Counted from the first letter of the stretch, positions 48,630-60,180 are shown. The stretch: 64,000 bases of DNA from Amblyornis subalaris (GCA_018881555.1 JACAXG010000080.1:2859443-2923442); one strand, 5' to 3'. Made by a program: numbers and translations. The notes: a model not told the origin generated them from the sequence alone.

Positions 48630-48900
48630 AAAATCCCAGGATGGTTTGGGTTGGAAGGGACCTTAAAGCCCATCTTATTCCAACTAGAACAGGGGGACAC
48701 CTTCCNCTATCCCAGGTTCCTCCAAGCCNCATCCAACCCGGNCTTGGACACTCCCAGGGATCCAGGGGCAGCCACAGCTTCTCTGGGCAACCTGTGCCAG
48801 GGCCTNCCCACCCTCACAGGAAGGAATTTTTTCCATATATCAAATTCTAAATCTAATCCTTCCTTATATCTACCTTCTGGCAGTTTAAAGCCTGAGCTCT
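48630..48900 (-). mobile_element. CR1 fragment, 3' end
   Basis: CCAGGATGGTTTGGGTTGGA, GGGATCCAGGGGCAGCCACA, CACAGGAAGGAATTTTTTCC, then a diverged ATCTACCTTCTGGCAG block. Confidence 0.88.
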
Positions 48901-49734
48901 CACCACTGGGACGACCCTGGNCATGCTTCCAGGGGTTGTTATTCCTAGAAATTTTGGTGTTCAGGCAGTTGATCCTCAGCTGTGTCGGGCGCTTGTGCCA
49001 GTATCAAATGGCACAGCAAGAAGTTGGGAAGTTGAGTTTGGGGACACAACTGTGGGACAGGGACACCACTCCATGGGCAAGTCCATCCCACGTCCCAGTC
49101 CGTGACCTGAGCCTCCTGCAGANGTTGTCACCTGCACAGAGACCTCACCTCATTGCGCAGATCCAAACCTTTCCCATCCAAGGTGTTTTCCTGGCGGTAG
49201 AAAGAGCTGGGAANCAGCAAGGCTGGCAAAAAGGTCCAAGTTGTTCTGGAAGGTCATCGATCCACCAGGCAAGGGAGGGCGATGTTCCCTCGTTCATGAG
49301 CAGCACAGAGAGCCAAGTCGATACGATCCATCGGTAATAAACAGTGGGAGAACGGGGAAGAGGCAGNGTGGCCGAAGGGGATTCTCAGGAAAGGCTTCAA
49401 AACCCCTGTCAGAGCTGTGTCAATCAGCTCCTCTAACCAGGCTTCAAAAGGAATCTGTCCGGAGCATCCCAAGATCCCCGTGAGCTGCCGCAGCCATCCC
49501 AGGAAAAGCGGGGNGGGAGGGGGTGGTTTCTGCTCCACCGGCTGGGTTTGCTCCTTCTCAACACCCAGAGAGGACACAAAGCGTGTGACTGCGGGGCTGG
49601 GTCACTGTGGCACCTCGGAGAGGTCTCACCTCCAGCAACAAGGGGTGACAGAGGTGGGAGCTGCCCCTCCAATCCTTCACCGAGGCTGGAGAGGCTCCAG
49701 GGCATGAAAGAGTTGGAGAAGGAGTGTGAGACTG
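48901..49734. other. Non-coding unique sequence, nothing recognised
   Basis: No exon, repeat or motif cluster recognised. Confidence 0.4.
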
Positions 49735-49822
49735 ACTCCATGGAAGAGGAGTTTNGAGTTGTGTTGGACTCGATCTTAAAGGTCTTTTCCAACCTAAATG
49801 ATTCCATGATGCTGAGATTCTA
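49735..49822 (+). mobile_element. CR1 terminal fragment
   Basis: TTGGACTCGATCTTAAAGGT then CTTTTCCAACCTAAATGATT and CCATGATGCTGAGATTCT. Confidence 0.82.
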
Positions 49823-50021
49823 ACTCCGGTTTAGCTCCTTCCCTGCTCTCCATACGGGACCATGGCATGTTTTNCTGGATTCGTTTCTGCTCCCATGGGA
49901 AGCCCATGGCAAAGGATTCCAGCCCTTGGGNACTCCATGGGGTGTTCCCCAGGGAAGGAGAAGTGTGAGACCATCAGCTGAGCAAAATGACAGGCACAAG
50001 GAAGGCTGCCATGCTGGGGGC

Positions 50022-50412
50022 AGGAATCCCGGAATTNCGGAATCCCTGAGGTTGGAAAAGNCCTCCAGGATCATCGAGTCCAATCTGTGCCTGATCCCCA
50101 CCTTGTCNCCAGCCCAGAGCACCGAGAGCCACGTCCACGCCTTCCTTGGACACCTCCAGGGATGGGAATTTCAAGCCTCCCTGGGCAGCCCCTTCCAGTG
50201 CCTGACCACCCTTTCCATGAAAAAATTCCTGCTGATGTCCAGCCTAAACCTTCCTTGGCACAACTTGAGGCCTTTCCTCTCATCCTGTCCCTGGGAGCAG
50301 AGCCCAAGCCCCCCAGCTAGCCCCTCCTGTCAGGAGTTGTGCAGAGCCAGAAGGTCCCCCCTGAGCCTCCTTTTCCCCAGGCTGAGCCCCCCAGCTCCCT
50401 CAGCTGCTCCTC
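50022..50412 (-). mobile_element. CR1 fragment of the second subfamily, ~390 bp
   Basis: GGAATCCCTGAGGTTGGAAA, CAGCCCAGAGCACCGAGAGC, TTCCTGCTGATGTCCAGCCT and GCTCCCTCAGCTGCTCCTC. It is close in sequence to the copy at 37590-38128. Confidence 0.92.
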
Positions 50413-51569
50413 ATCCAAATGACTCGAAATAATNTGCTGGGATGCTCCCTCATGAATCCAAGGAATGATCCTGTCTCATTTTCAATGCCTGGACTCCATC
50501 ACAGAAGTTCATGTCTTGCTTTCACATCCTTCCCAACTTCCCTGTGTNCTCCGTGGGGTCAGCAGGGTGAGGGATGCTTCCCGAGCTGGACTGCCTGGCC
50601 AGGCCAGGCTCTTGGGCATCACCTCTGGAAGCACAAAATGGGAGGGAATCGAGAGGTGGTGGCGTGAGCTGCATCTCAGGGATGGTTCCCGTCTGCTGGG
50701 GAAGACCTGGGAGCAGAGAGTGAATCAGCCAGGCCACGTCTTCTCCCAAGGCCTCACTTTGCTGAGGAGCCACCCCACAGCCCCTTTCTCCCNTTCCCGT
50801 GCACACACGGAGCAGAGGGCATCAAAATTTGGTGCTAAATGATAGGATTTTGTCTGAAACTCAGGGCTTGGCAAACACCTGGCATTGTAGAGTCCAGGCT
50901 GAGCAGGACACGGCATTGCCAGGATGTGGGATTTGAAGGACAATGGGCTTGTGAGTGAAAGGGACTTCTTTAGGTTAAGTTTATTTAGGTTAAAATATTA
51001 TTCATCAATACCTAAAGCAATAAGAGCCTTTAATCTCCAGGTCCTCAAAGATTCCCTTTTCCCTCCCACCCTAGGTCGGAGCCACGGCTCTGGAGAACCC
51101 TAATTGGATTCCGGAGTCAATCTGCTCCCAAAGCAAGCCACAAGAAGCACCCTCATCTCTGTCACTGCCCGTGGCCACACAAAGTCACCCAAAAAGTCTT
51201 CCACCCTGGGATTTGCTGCTGTTCCCATTGGCATCCCCNCAGGCTTTCCCGGGAGCAGAGGGAGCCCTGTGCGCTGGGGGAATCCATGAAAGGTGTGCTC
51301 ATCCAGCCGCCCCGAGGGGATGCCGGGGTTTTGGCCCCTTCCCAGCCTGGGAGCTGGAATGTCAAGGTCTGGCCTGGAATGCCAAGGTCTGGCCCACCAG
51401 CCAGCACACGGAGCACAGCACTTTGAACATGGACACGGAGCTCNAGGCCCTGCAAGCAGCTCCTGGGAAGCACTGGATTATGTGTGAGGAAAATCCTAAA
51501 ATCCNGGGCACCTGCCCATGAATGGGAGAGAGAAGAGAGTCTGGGAGTGAACCGGCCTGTTAACGGATG
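50413..51569. other. Non-coding unique sequence, nothing recognised
   Basis: AT-richer at 50960-51020; no exon or repeat recognised. Confidence 0.4.
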
Positions 51570-51625
51570 AACCCAGTGATCCCGGAGGTCTTGTCCCACC
51601 TGCACGATCCCGTGATTCCATGATG
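51570..51625 (+). mobile_element. CR1 terminal fragment
   Basis: GATCCCGGAGGTCTTGTCCC, then ACCTGCACGATCCCGTGATT, with a terminal CCATGATG. Confidence 0.65.
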
Positions 51626-51685
51626 TGCACAGCCTGTTCCGGGCTCTCCGCAGCCTCGGGGGGACNCTGCGGAACCTGCTCTGAA

Positions 51686-51765
51686 GTCACAGAATCGTGG
51701 AATGGTTTGGGNTGGGGAGGAACTTAGAGCTCACCTCGTTCCAACCCCCTTCCACCAGCCCCANT
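51686..51765 (-). mobile_element. CR1 terminal fragment
   Basis: AGTCACAGAATCGTGGAATG then GTTTGGGNTGGGGAGGAACT and CTCGTTCCAACCCCCTTCC. It faces the plus-strand tail at 51570-51625 across 60 bp. Confidence 0.78.
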
Positions 51766-51954
51766 CTTCTTGGAAAACACTTCACCGAGAATTTTCCCGT
51801 TGGAAACACGAAGCTGAGCCCTCGGATTGATCCCCACCCTCCCGTGGCTCCAGCGATCGGAGGCCACGGCAGAGGCCACAGCGCCTGAGCTCTAATTGAA
51901 CCTTTGCTCTCAGCGAGGCCCGAGGAGCAACACCCTGCAGAGGGAGCTTTCAGG

Positions 51955-52060
51955 TTCCCTTAATTCAACCAAAATATCCCGCAGCCCACTTAACGGCACA
52001 TTATGAAGTTTCCTCATGAATAATTCACCCTGAACTGCGATTGACATCATGGAGCATGTG
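51955..52060. promoter_or_regulatory. Candidate conserved enhancer with a strong POU4-like site
   Basis: AT-rich unique sequence just before a CpG-rich segment: CCTTAATTCAACCAAAATAT, GGCACATTATGAAG and CTCATGAATAATTCA (52013-52027). The reverse complement of the last, TGAATTATTCATGAG, differs at only one or two positions from the POU4 consensus I recall (TGMATAATTAATGAG). It lies about 9 kb beyond the gene's stop codon. Function inferred. Confidence 0.42.
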
Positions 52061-52489
52061 GCTGGCTCGGGCAGCGCCTTCCAGCAGCCGGTGGCTCGCA
52101 GGGGGATGATGAGCACGGCACAACGCGGCGCTTCCCCGGCAAGAGCGGGGCTTGGGGCAGGCAGCTGCTCCTCAGCGCCCTTCCCGACGAGGAGCAGGGA
52201 AAACAGGAGGTCTAAACCCGGAGCGTGGGGTGGATATGGGGTGGCAGGAGGTCAGCAGGCTGTGGCCGGGATTTGAGGGTTGGGGCGTCACNAGGAGAAG
52301 TTCGGGGTTGTGTCTGAGTGCCCCAGGCTGGTCAGTGTGGGGTTTGGAGGGGAGAGGATCTCTCGGTGGAAGGAAAAGCTGCTTTCCTCAGCACCCGAGT
52401 CGNTGACAGCTCCTGGCGGCTTGTGCGGGAAATCGAGGCTGGAGATCCGTGCCGGACATTGGGATCGTGCTCCCTGCCTGCTCCCAGCC

Positions 52490-53470
52490 TGGGGTGCGGC
52501 ACTGCCGGAGACAGGCAGAGAGATTCCCAGAGGCTTCCAGCGCCNGTCCCGCCCGGAGTGAGCGCCTCAGCTCCCAGGTGTCCGCGAACAAAACCCGACC
52601 CCAGGGCTCAGCGTTTCCCAAGGGAAAGCTCCGCTCCGGGAGCCGCTCTGGCGAGCGGACCGCCGGCTGCGCATCCCCCACGCGGGGCTGGGCTCCTCCG
52701 GGAGCCGCAGGGAATTACAGCGCAGCCTCTCCGCCGGCCCGGCCACCACCCCCTTCCCCCTCGGGGACCGTCCCTGTCTGCCCACCTGCCCTCGGCCCCG
52801 AGGGGCNCGGCCCCGGGGGGGCGAGCAGAGGGGCTGCTCTCCGCCGTGAATTAGTCACGGCCGGGGAGGTGACCCCGTGTCCCGCCGGCCGTACCGCGCA
52901 GCTGTCGGCGGCTGGGAACAGTTGCGGAGCAGAAGATTCCCATGGTTTTGGCCGCGGAGTGAATCGAGAGCCGATCCAGCCCCCTCTCCTCCCCCAGCCC
53001 CCTCCTTAAACTGTGTGTTTTAATAAAGACATCCAGCTCGGAAAGCTCGCTTAGATCTGAACTAAAGAGCGCGGCTAGGGTAGGGAAAAAATCCATGCGA
53101 GAACCCGGAGGAAGTCGGCATTCCACGTGCTGAGGAGAGAGGCAGGGAAGTGCAGCAGCCTGGCAGGGAGAGAGCCGGGCAAGGCAGCGGGAGCAGCTCC
53201 GGGAAGAGCCATCAGGAGCCATTAGCCCGTGTGCGGGAGGCTGCGCTGGCTCCCGGCTCCCTGCGGGCGGGATCGGGGCTCCGATGGGAGAGGCTGGAGC
53301 CTGAGGCTCCCTCGGTGCCGCTCCGGTCCCGGTTTGTCCGCCCGAGCTGCTGCAGGAGCTGGGAGAGGGGAGCAGGGTCCGGGCACATCCAGCACCCGCT
53401 CCCTCCGGGAGCAGCTTCGCACTGGAGGGTCCCTCTGGAGGAGCAGGTGCTTCCGGCAGGAAGGGAACCC
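52490..53470. other. CpG-rich segment, no recognisable gene
   Basis: A CG-dense kilobase with long open frames on both strands (52318-52854 plus, 52851-53522 minus) but no domain. An AT-rich core at 53006-53090 (AACTGTGTGTTTTAATAAAG) could be regulatory. It might be a promoter of an unannotated non-coding RNA. Confidence 0.4.
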
Positions 53471-55062
53471 CCAGGTGCGAGTGTGCCCCGTGCCAGGGAG
53501 GCTGGGAGTGAGGGGAAAACAAAAGGAGCCGTGCTCAGCCTGGGACACGTGGCCGCCCTTTCCCATGGGATGGACCGGTCGGGAGCCCTGGTGCTGGAGG
53601 AGCTGGGTGGGACCAGCTGAGAGAGGGTCTTGGAGCAGCTGGGTGGGTCCAGATGTGAGGACAGACCGCACAGACAGACAGACCTCCCTGGGAAAGAGGG
53701 AGGAGGGAAGAGCAGGAGAGATGATGGAGGGGCTGCAGGGAGAAGATGAAGGGGGAAGCAAGAAAGTCCAAAGGCAGGAAGGAGAGGGAACAGACTCACT
53801 CCTGGTGTGACTCAGGGTGAGGAAAGAGGCCTCCCAAATAAAATTCACTGATTTGGGTGATTCAATGAATGCAACATTCCCGCCCTGACCTCCCACCGCC
53901 ACCAGTGGCGCCCTGGCCCAGCCCTGTGTTCCCGTTTTAGTGGCTAAAAAGGGAGCCATGAATTTGTCCTTCCTGCTCCGAGGATCCGGGATGCTGATCC
54001 CCTCAGGATCCCGAGGACATGGTGCAAATATCGATAAGCAACGGGAAAATTCTGCACTGAACGTTTATCCTGGTGCTGGGAATTAATTCAAAGCCTGGAC
54101 GGATCACAGATCCTCGTGTGGTGGATTCTCCCCCATCCTGTTGCAAGGCCAGCAGGTATTTCCTGCTCTGTGGAAGAGGCAAACGCGGCCCTGCTCCATG
54201 ATTTATCCCGCAGCGAGGCTGGGAAGTGCTTCCTGGAGCTGGTGAGGAATGAGGCAGCGTTTCCTGAGCTCGGGGCCGTTTCCCTGGAACGTGCTCTGTG
54301 GAACAGCTCCCTGCCATTCCCGGGTAGCAGCCGGGCAGTCGCGGAGCGGTGGAGCGGGATTTTATCCAAACGCACGGATTTTTTCCTCGTGTGAACCCAA
54401 ACCCTTCCGTGCCTGCTCTAAATAAAACATGGNCCTTAGCTGACATCTTCACACTGCTTGGAGAGCTCCAATTTTCCTGTGGCTGCTGGAAACGGTGGGG
54501 AGATGCTGCAGATGAAATGTAGATTTTATCTCTGATCTCTCCATCTCCAGGATCCCGAAGTTCCTGAAATCGCCTGTGAGCTTCCCTACCCTCGGATTTC
54601 CCCAGGGATCCGAAGCCGAATCCCACGGCACTTCCTTAGGGTTTATGGCTAAAAATGAGGGGCTGCTCCTGCAGGGCTCCAGGAGGGCTGCTGGGGGCAG
54701 GGGGCTGTTCCTGTCGGTGAAGGATGGGGAGATAAAGGCCTCGGGAAAAGCACAAGGTTAAATTTCTGGAAGCATTTCTTTAACACAGATGAAAACAAAC
54801 CAAATGGAAAAAAAAAAAAGCAAACCACAAACAAACAAACAAACAAAACAATAAAACCCAAAGAAACAANAAAAAAAAACCTCACAAACCTGTAGATTTA
54901 TTAGGATCTTAGGATCTGCCGTTCCTTACNGGCACTGGGATGAGCAGGGATCTCTGGTTTTGCACAGCCAAGGGTTAAAGCTGCTCCTGACCCAGGGCTT
55001 GGTCCTTGCGAAGGGTGACTGATCCGTTGGAGAAGGGGATAATGNCTCCTGTTTTTCCCTGG
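53471..55062. other. Non-coding unique sequence, nothing recognised
   Basis: A purine-rich patch at 53690-53800 and an A/CAAA-rich patch at 54805-54885; otherwise featureless. Confidence 0.4.
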
Positions 55063-55305
55063 GATTGTAGAATCATGGAATGGTTTACCTTGGAAAAGCC
55101 CTCCGGCTGTTCCCTGCCAAGGCCACACTAACCCATGTCCCCAAGTGCCACTTCCACAGGGCTGTTAAATCCCTCCAGGGATGGGGACTCCACCACTGCC
55201 CTGGGCAGCCTGTCAAGGCCTGGGCAACCCTTTCCACNAAGGAATCTTCCTTCATATCCAACCAAAATCCCCCTTGAGGCCATTTCCTCTCGTCCTACCC
55301 TGCAG
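55063..55305 (-). mobile_element. CR1 fragment, 3' end
   Basis: TGTAGAATCATGGAATGGTT, TTGGAAAAGCCCTCCGGCTG, CAAGGCCACACTAACCCATG and GGGATGGGGACTCCACCACT. Confidence 0.88.
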
Positions 55306-57471
55306 CCAGCGGTCAGGTTTGCCCCATGGAATGTCCTGCCCCATTTCCCAAACTCTTTCCCAAGCCTTTTTCCCGAGTTCCCCCTCACCCTGGCCGTCCT
55401 CCTCCCTGCTCGGGTGCCCACGGAGCCTCTAATTCTGGCTTTGCTCCTTTTTTCCCTGTAGTGGAACAGAGCCTACCCCAAGCATCTTTAAAAATACATC
55501 TGCTGTGCACTGCACNAAAACACATGGAATAATAGAAGAAAGTCCGGAGCGGGAGCACCCTGGACCTGCCCAGCTTTCAAAGGCAGGGATCCTTTAAAGA
55601 ACACGGAGCATTTTCTCTGCTCCTGACCCGGAGCTGGGACGTGCTGGTAATACCTGAACGAGGGGTTTGTGCATCCCTGCCCGTGTCCTGGAGGGTTCTC
55701 CCTCCGGGATCAGGCAGCGCCTGTTGGTGTTCCGGGGGTTGCCGGTGCTGGTGGCCACCCTGCAGGTTCCCCACATCCTTTAAAGCTCTGTAGGACGCAC
55801 TGACGGTCCCCAGACAGGCCGGATATTCCTTGCCTTGTTTCCCAGAGGAGAAATCAGCCCCTTGGCCATGGAATTTCGTGGGATGCAAGGGCTGAGGCGG
55901 CACCATTTGCTGCCATCCTGCTGCTCGGGAAGCGNGGATGGTCCCTGGATGGTCACCAAGTGGGGGGTGAAAGGGATCTGGGGCAGCTTTACAGCCAAAA
56001 GGATGCACCATCCTTAATTATCCTAAAACATAAAGGAGGGGAAGGGCTTCCCTGAGGATTTCTTCAAACACATCCACCTGGAGTCCACCTCAGCAGGGCA
56101 GGGATAACTTTAAACACGTCCCTGCACACTTTGGGGGGTGGTGGCACAGCCACACTGGCCTGGGTCGTGTCTCTGTCACATCTGAGCACAAGGGCCTTAG
56201 ATGCCCAAATTCTTGGAGGGTCTTAGATGTGCAAATTCTTCAGGGCTCNTGGCNTTCATTGCAGGAAAAANTAACATAAAAGAGCAGGANGTGGAGGGAA
56301 ACAGCTTGAGGTAAGGACTGATTGCAGGAGAGGTCCTGGCTACCGCAGCAGCTCCCAGGGAGAGCTCCAGGANCTGGTGTCTGGGAGCTCCAGCAGCCCA
56401 GAACTGCTGGGCAGCTTTCCTTGGGAAGCCTTTGCATCCCCAGGAGTGGGACTCAGCTGGCACATTCCCATTTATTGGTGCCTCCATCTGAGCTGCTCAT
56501 TCAGCATCTTTCAAGGTGACAAAGGTGACAAAGGTCCCGAGCCAGAGGTTGATAATGGAGGCTGATATCAGAGCTGAACTGCACCAGAGGTTCCTTGGTC
56601 CCTCTCCTTGGTCCCTTCCTGGAGCACAAAGGTCTCCACCCATCCATGCATCCCTGTTTTGAAGCCCCCAAAGCATCTCCATCCGATCCCTGGTGCATTG
56701 CTGGTGGGATGCTCTTCGGTTCTCAGGGTGCCCCATCTCCCACCAGGTGTTGGGGAAGGGATAAGACCTGGCCCACCCCGTCGGTGCCACCAGCTTGGAG
56801 GCAGGTGAGGAACCAAGCCCTCAAAGGTGGCTGTCACCTCCTGAAGGAGCCCTGGGCCAGCTCAGTGGTGGCTGAGCAGGGACCTGTAAAGGCGGAGCTG
56901 CTGCCAAAGCAGGGGTTGATAAATCTCAAACCTTGCTCACACACCAAACCTCAAATGAAAACCAATGGTGGGAGCAGAGGGCTCATTCCAACCAATATTC
57001 CCTTCCTTTAATGCTGTTTTGGGTCCGGTGTCAGGCTCGGGGGTGTCCTTTGTGCCCCAGGAACAGGGAGTGTCCGTGGCACCTCTGTGTGTGTCTCTTT
57101 TCCTTCCCTCACCTGCTCTCCTCATCCTGGGCTTTCCCCACCTCACCCTGTGCCAGGCGCGCTGCAGAGAGGATGGATTCGGAGGGATTTGGGATCTTTT
57201 GGGCCCCAGCACGGGAGGAGAGACCCTCGGGAGAACAGGAGCTGGACACAGAACCTGAGACACTGGACCACGGCTGAGATCTGCTCCCGGTCTGTTCTGG
57301 CTCCCAGACCCGCACCAGGAGGGACCAGCAGCTTCTCCCTGCCCCGTGCCCAGGATGTGGGAGTTCAGGAGCAAGGAGAGGGGGAAGCAGAAGGTGCCCT
57401 TCTCCACCTCCTTCCAGGCTTTTCCCTGAGCATCCCAGAGGCTCACACCAGCCTGGGCACGGTGGGCACTG
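55306..57471. other. Non-coding unique sequence, nothing recognised
   Basis: About 2.2 kb without recognised exon, repeat or motif cluster. Confidence 0.4.
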
Positions 57472-57719
57472 CTGGAGCAGGAGCAGGAGCTGGAGCAGGA
57501 GGAGCAGAAGAAAGAATATGAGTAGGAGCAGAAGCAGGGGCAAGAGTAAGGGCAGGAATAGGAGCAGGAGCAGGAGAAGGAGCAGGAACCGGGTTAGGAG
57601 CAGGAGCAGAAACAGGAGTAGGAGCTGGAGCAGGAGCTGGAGCAGGAGCAGGAGTAGAAACAAGAGAAGAAGCAGGAGGAGCAGCAGCAGCAGCAGCAGC
57701 GGCAGGAGCAGCAGCAGGA
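57472..57719. repeat. (GGAGCA)n / GCA purine-rich minisatellite
   Basis: Degenerate hexamer array of GGAGCA, GGAGTA and GAAGCA, ending in a GCA run at 57680-57701. Frames stay open because the unit is six: poly-SRSR on plus, leucine-rich on minus. Not a gene. Confidence 0.9.
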
Positions 57720-58490
57720 TCAATCCCCGGGCCGCCTCCTGCCCGGTCCCCCGGGTGTGATGAGTTCTCCAGGCCTCACCCCCACCACTCCCACCGCCTC
57801 CGCCCGCCCTTCCCGGCCACCAGCCCCNCCGCTCCTCTCCCAGAGGCGCCCCATCCTTCCTTCGGGTCCCCGCCGGGATCCCCCCCTTACCTGGCGGCCC
57901 CGGGGGGCCGGCGGGCTCCCCGGGGCGGCCCCGCTCCGTTTCCCCGGCGCGGCTCTTCGCGTTTGTGCCTGGGAAATACCCACCCGGCGTTTTATGAGCG
58001 CGCCTGATAAATATTGCATCGCCCGCCAACTCGGCGGAGCTGGGGCACGGCGGCACCGGCACCGGCACCGGGCACGGGCCGGGGAGGGGGCGCGGGGGCC
58101 GCGGGGCGGGGGGAGCGGCCGGGAGCGGGCTCGGTGTGCGAGGGGAGCGCGGAAAAGGGGGGGCCGGGGCCCCGCTAATGCTGCGCGGAGCCGGGCCGGG
58201 GGCCCCCCCGGGCAGCACTCAGCATCCCGCCTCATTAAAGTTTCATCGGCAGCGCTCGGCCAAGGTCTATTTATGAAAATGCGCTTCTCGCCGCATGGAA
58301 AAAACAGGGACGGAGCGCAAGAACAAAGGGATGGGGTTCGGGAAGCGCCCGGGAATAAAGGGAGATGTGCGGGACGGGGTGCGGGACGCGGGTGGGGGTG
58401 TAGCGCGGTGAGGGCAGGGCGAGCGGGGCTCTGGTGGCCACCGCCGGGCTGGCCCCGCTCGGCCAGGTGAAGCAGCTCCTCCGACAGCTC
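57720..58490. promoter_or_regulatory. CpG-rich segment with homeodomain and POU-type motifs, candidate enhancer
   Basis: A GC-rich block about 1.3-2 kb beyond the putative end of the POU4 transcript. It has two AT-richer cores: 57985-58025, with TTTATGAGCGCGCCTGATAA followed by an ATATTGCAT stretch, and 58228-58285, with CTCATTAAAG at 58231-58240 and CTATTTATGAAAATGCGC. CTCATTAA is the core of the classical BRN3 recognition sequence. AT-rich motif clusters inside a CpG island are typical of developmental enhancers. Function is inferred only. Confidence 0.35.
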
Positions 58491-58514
58491 TTTCGGGAGC
58501 TGCACAATTTTCCC

Positions 58515-58800
58515 TCTTTCCTTTTTTTTTTTTTTTTTTGGTAGTTTTTTTTTCTTGTTTTTCTATGGAGTTTGGGGGTTTGATAATTGGTTTTATTCTT
58601 TGGTTTGGGTTTGGTTTTTTTGTTTGCTCGTTTGGTTTTGGTTTTATTTTATTTGGACTTCGTTTCATTAGTTTATTGTCGCTTATTTTACTTCGTTTTG
58701 TTTTACTTTATTTCACTTTCTTTAACCGTATTTTACTTCACTTTATTTTATTTCANTTCATTTTATTCTACTTCATTTTTCTTACTTTATTTTGGTTTCT
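58515..58800. repeat. T-rich low-complexity tract, TTTTA/TTTGG-type
   Basis: About 285 bp is dominated by T on the plus strand, beginning with a run of 19 T and continuing as irregular TTTTA, TTTGG and TTCA units. No coding signal. It precedes a short GC-rich spacer and then an A-rich tract. Confidence 0.8.
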
Positions 58801-58884
58801 CCCTGTAACAGCCGCAGGGTCCCGGCTGTCGGGCTGCAACACCGCGAGGTGCGTTTGGGTATTTTTTTTTTTTTCCCCGAAGAA

Positions 58885-59025
58885 GTTTTAAAACAAAACA
58901 AAACAAAACAAAACACGACAAAACAAAACAACAACAAAAATCCGCAAACAAAAACCCAACCAACCAAAAACAACCAAACAAAAACAAAACCGAAACAAAC
59001 AAATAAAACCAACAAAAATCTCTTC
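58885..59025. repeat. A-rich (AAAAC)n low-complexity tract
   Basis: About 140 bp of AAAAC and CAAA units. It has no poly(A)-tailed gene or retrocopy upstream that I can recognise. Confidence 0.8.
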
Positions 59026-59039
59026 TTTTTACCTCATTT

Positions 59040-59760
59040 TTCCGCGTCTGCCCGGGACCGAGGGGACCTCCAGGTTTCGATCCCTCAGGACAGAGGGGAC
59101 CCCCCCCGGCTTCACCCTCCCGGTTGTGCCCCCCCGTCCCACCCNCCGAGCGCCTGAAGGGCTTTTGGGAAGGTTTCGGTGCCCTCGGCCGCGGGTGCGC
59201 GGAGCCGCGGGAGGGGGAATGTCCCTGTCGGAGCCGGCTGGAGCCGCGGGCCGGGCACGTGGGGGTGACAGNAGGTACCCGGGGGTGTCCCCCCTCGGGG
59301 GATCGCGGAGCGGGGGGCCAGGGTCGCAGCCCGTCCCCTCCGCCGTTTGCGGGAGCGCCCGGACGCTGCGGGCTGCGCTGCCCCGGCCCCGCCAACGACC
59401 CCCGGCCCCGGGGCGAGACCCCCGCGACCCCCGCACGGCGCTGCACGGCACGCGGGGGCTGCGCTGGTACCGGGGTGGAAGGGGCACAGAGCCCCCACGA
59501 TGGGCCGGAGCGGGACCGCGACCCCCGGGTCCCCTCGGGGCCACCCCCGCGCTCCGTCCCGCGTGGGCACGGGCAGCTCTGCCCGCCGGCCGCTGCCTTG
59601 CCTTGCCTTGGGTTCGTTTCTGTCCCCGCGGAGGAGGNTGGAAGCAGCCTCCATCCCGACGGGAACGCCGGAGATGGGCTGGAAGAGCTGCCTCGGAGTC
59701 CCGGGAAAGGGNTCCCCGGGCAAGGGGCTCCCCGGAGCCGCAGTAACTCCAGGAGGCAGG
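59040..59760. other. CpG-rich segment just downstream of the POU4 3'UTR
   Basis: About 700 bp of very CG-dense sequence gives long open frames in several frames and on both strands (for example 59124-59783 plus and 59029-59781 minus). None shows a domain or a preferred frame, so I read it as CpG-island DNA, not coding sequence. It may belong to a longer 3'UTR or to a separate unmethylated island. Confidence 0.5.
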
Positions 59761-59783
59761 AGGGTGAGGTAAAACGTGCATGA

Positions 59784-59789
59784 TTTATT
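59784..59789 (-). terminator. Candidate poly(A) signal AATAAA of the POU4 gene
   Basis: A canonical hexamer on the gene strand (TTTATT on the plus strand), about 1.2 kb after the stop codon. A weaker ATTAAA lies 70 bp nearer the gene at 59857-59862. The A-rich runs closer to the stop could cause internal oligo-dT priming and should not be taken as ends. Confidence 0.4.
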
Positions 59790-60180
59790 TGAAATGCTGC
59801 AGCGTACACAGACACCAAAATTTCATTCAGCACACACACAGCGGAACGAAATCTCCTTTAATTCCAAAATAAAAAAAGGAAATAAAAGAAAAGGAGGCAA
59901 ATTTCTCTATTAAATACGCAAAGGAAAGGGGGGAAAATAAGAGTTTTCTTGCCTTAGAAAGTGCAGAGTTCCCTATTCGCAGAGGCAGCCGCCCCGAGGC
60001 CGGGCCGGGGTCCGTCCCCGCTGCCTCGGGCCGCTCCCGCCGCTCCGCTGAGCCCCAAGGACGTGATTGTCGAAGCGTAGGATTTTATACAGTGAAACCA
60101 TACGGAAATCGAACGGTTTGAGTGAAACCAACGCAAAATAAATCTCCATTTCCCCGAACAAACCGCGACTCCAGGGACGG

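Noticed and set aside
52049..52276. Possible small exon beginning MEHVAGSGSAFQQPVARR
   Set aside because: No splice partner, no family match and poor support beyond one frame; left as CpG-rich non-coding DNA.
54780..54890. A-rich tract as a processed pseudogene tail
   Set aside because: The sequence before it has no recognisable coding similarity; CAAA repetition points to simple repeat.
57109..58218. 369-codon minus-strand frame with a leucine-rich run, looking like a membrane protein
   Set aside because: The leucines come from the GGAGCA array read in antisense and the rest from CpG-island DNA.
59029..59839. Several 200-350-codon frames near the POU4 3' end
   Set aside because: Open frames on both strands in CG-dense DNA with no domain; no preferred frame.
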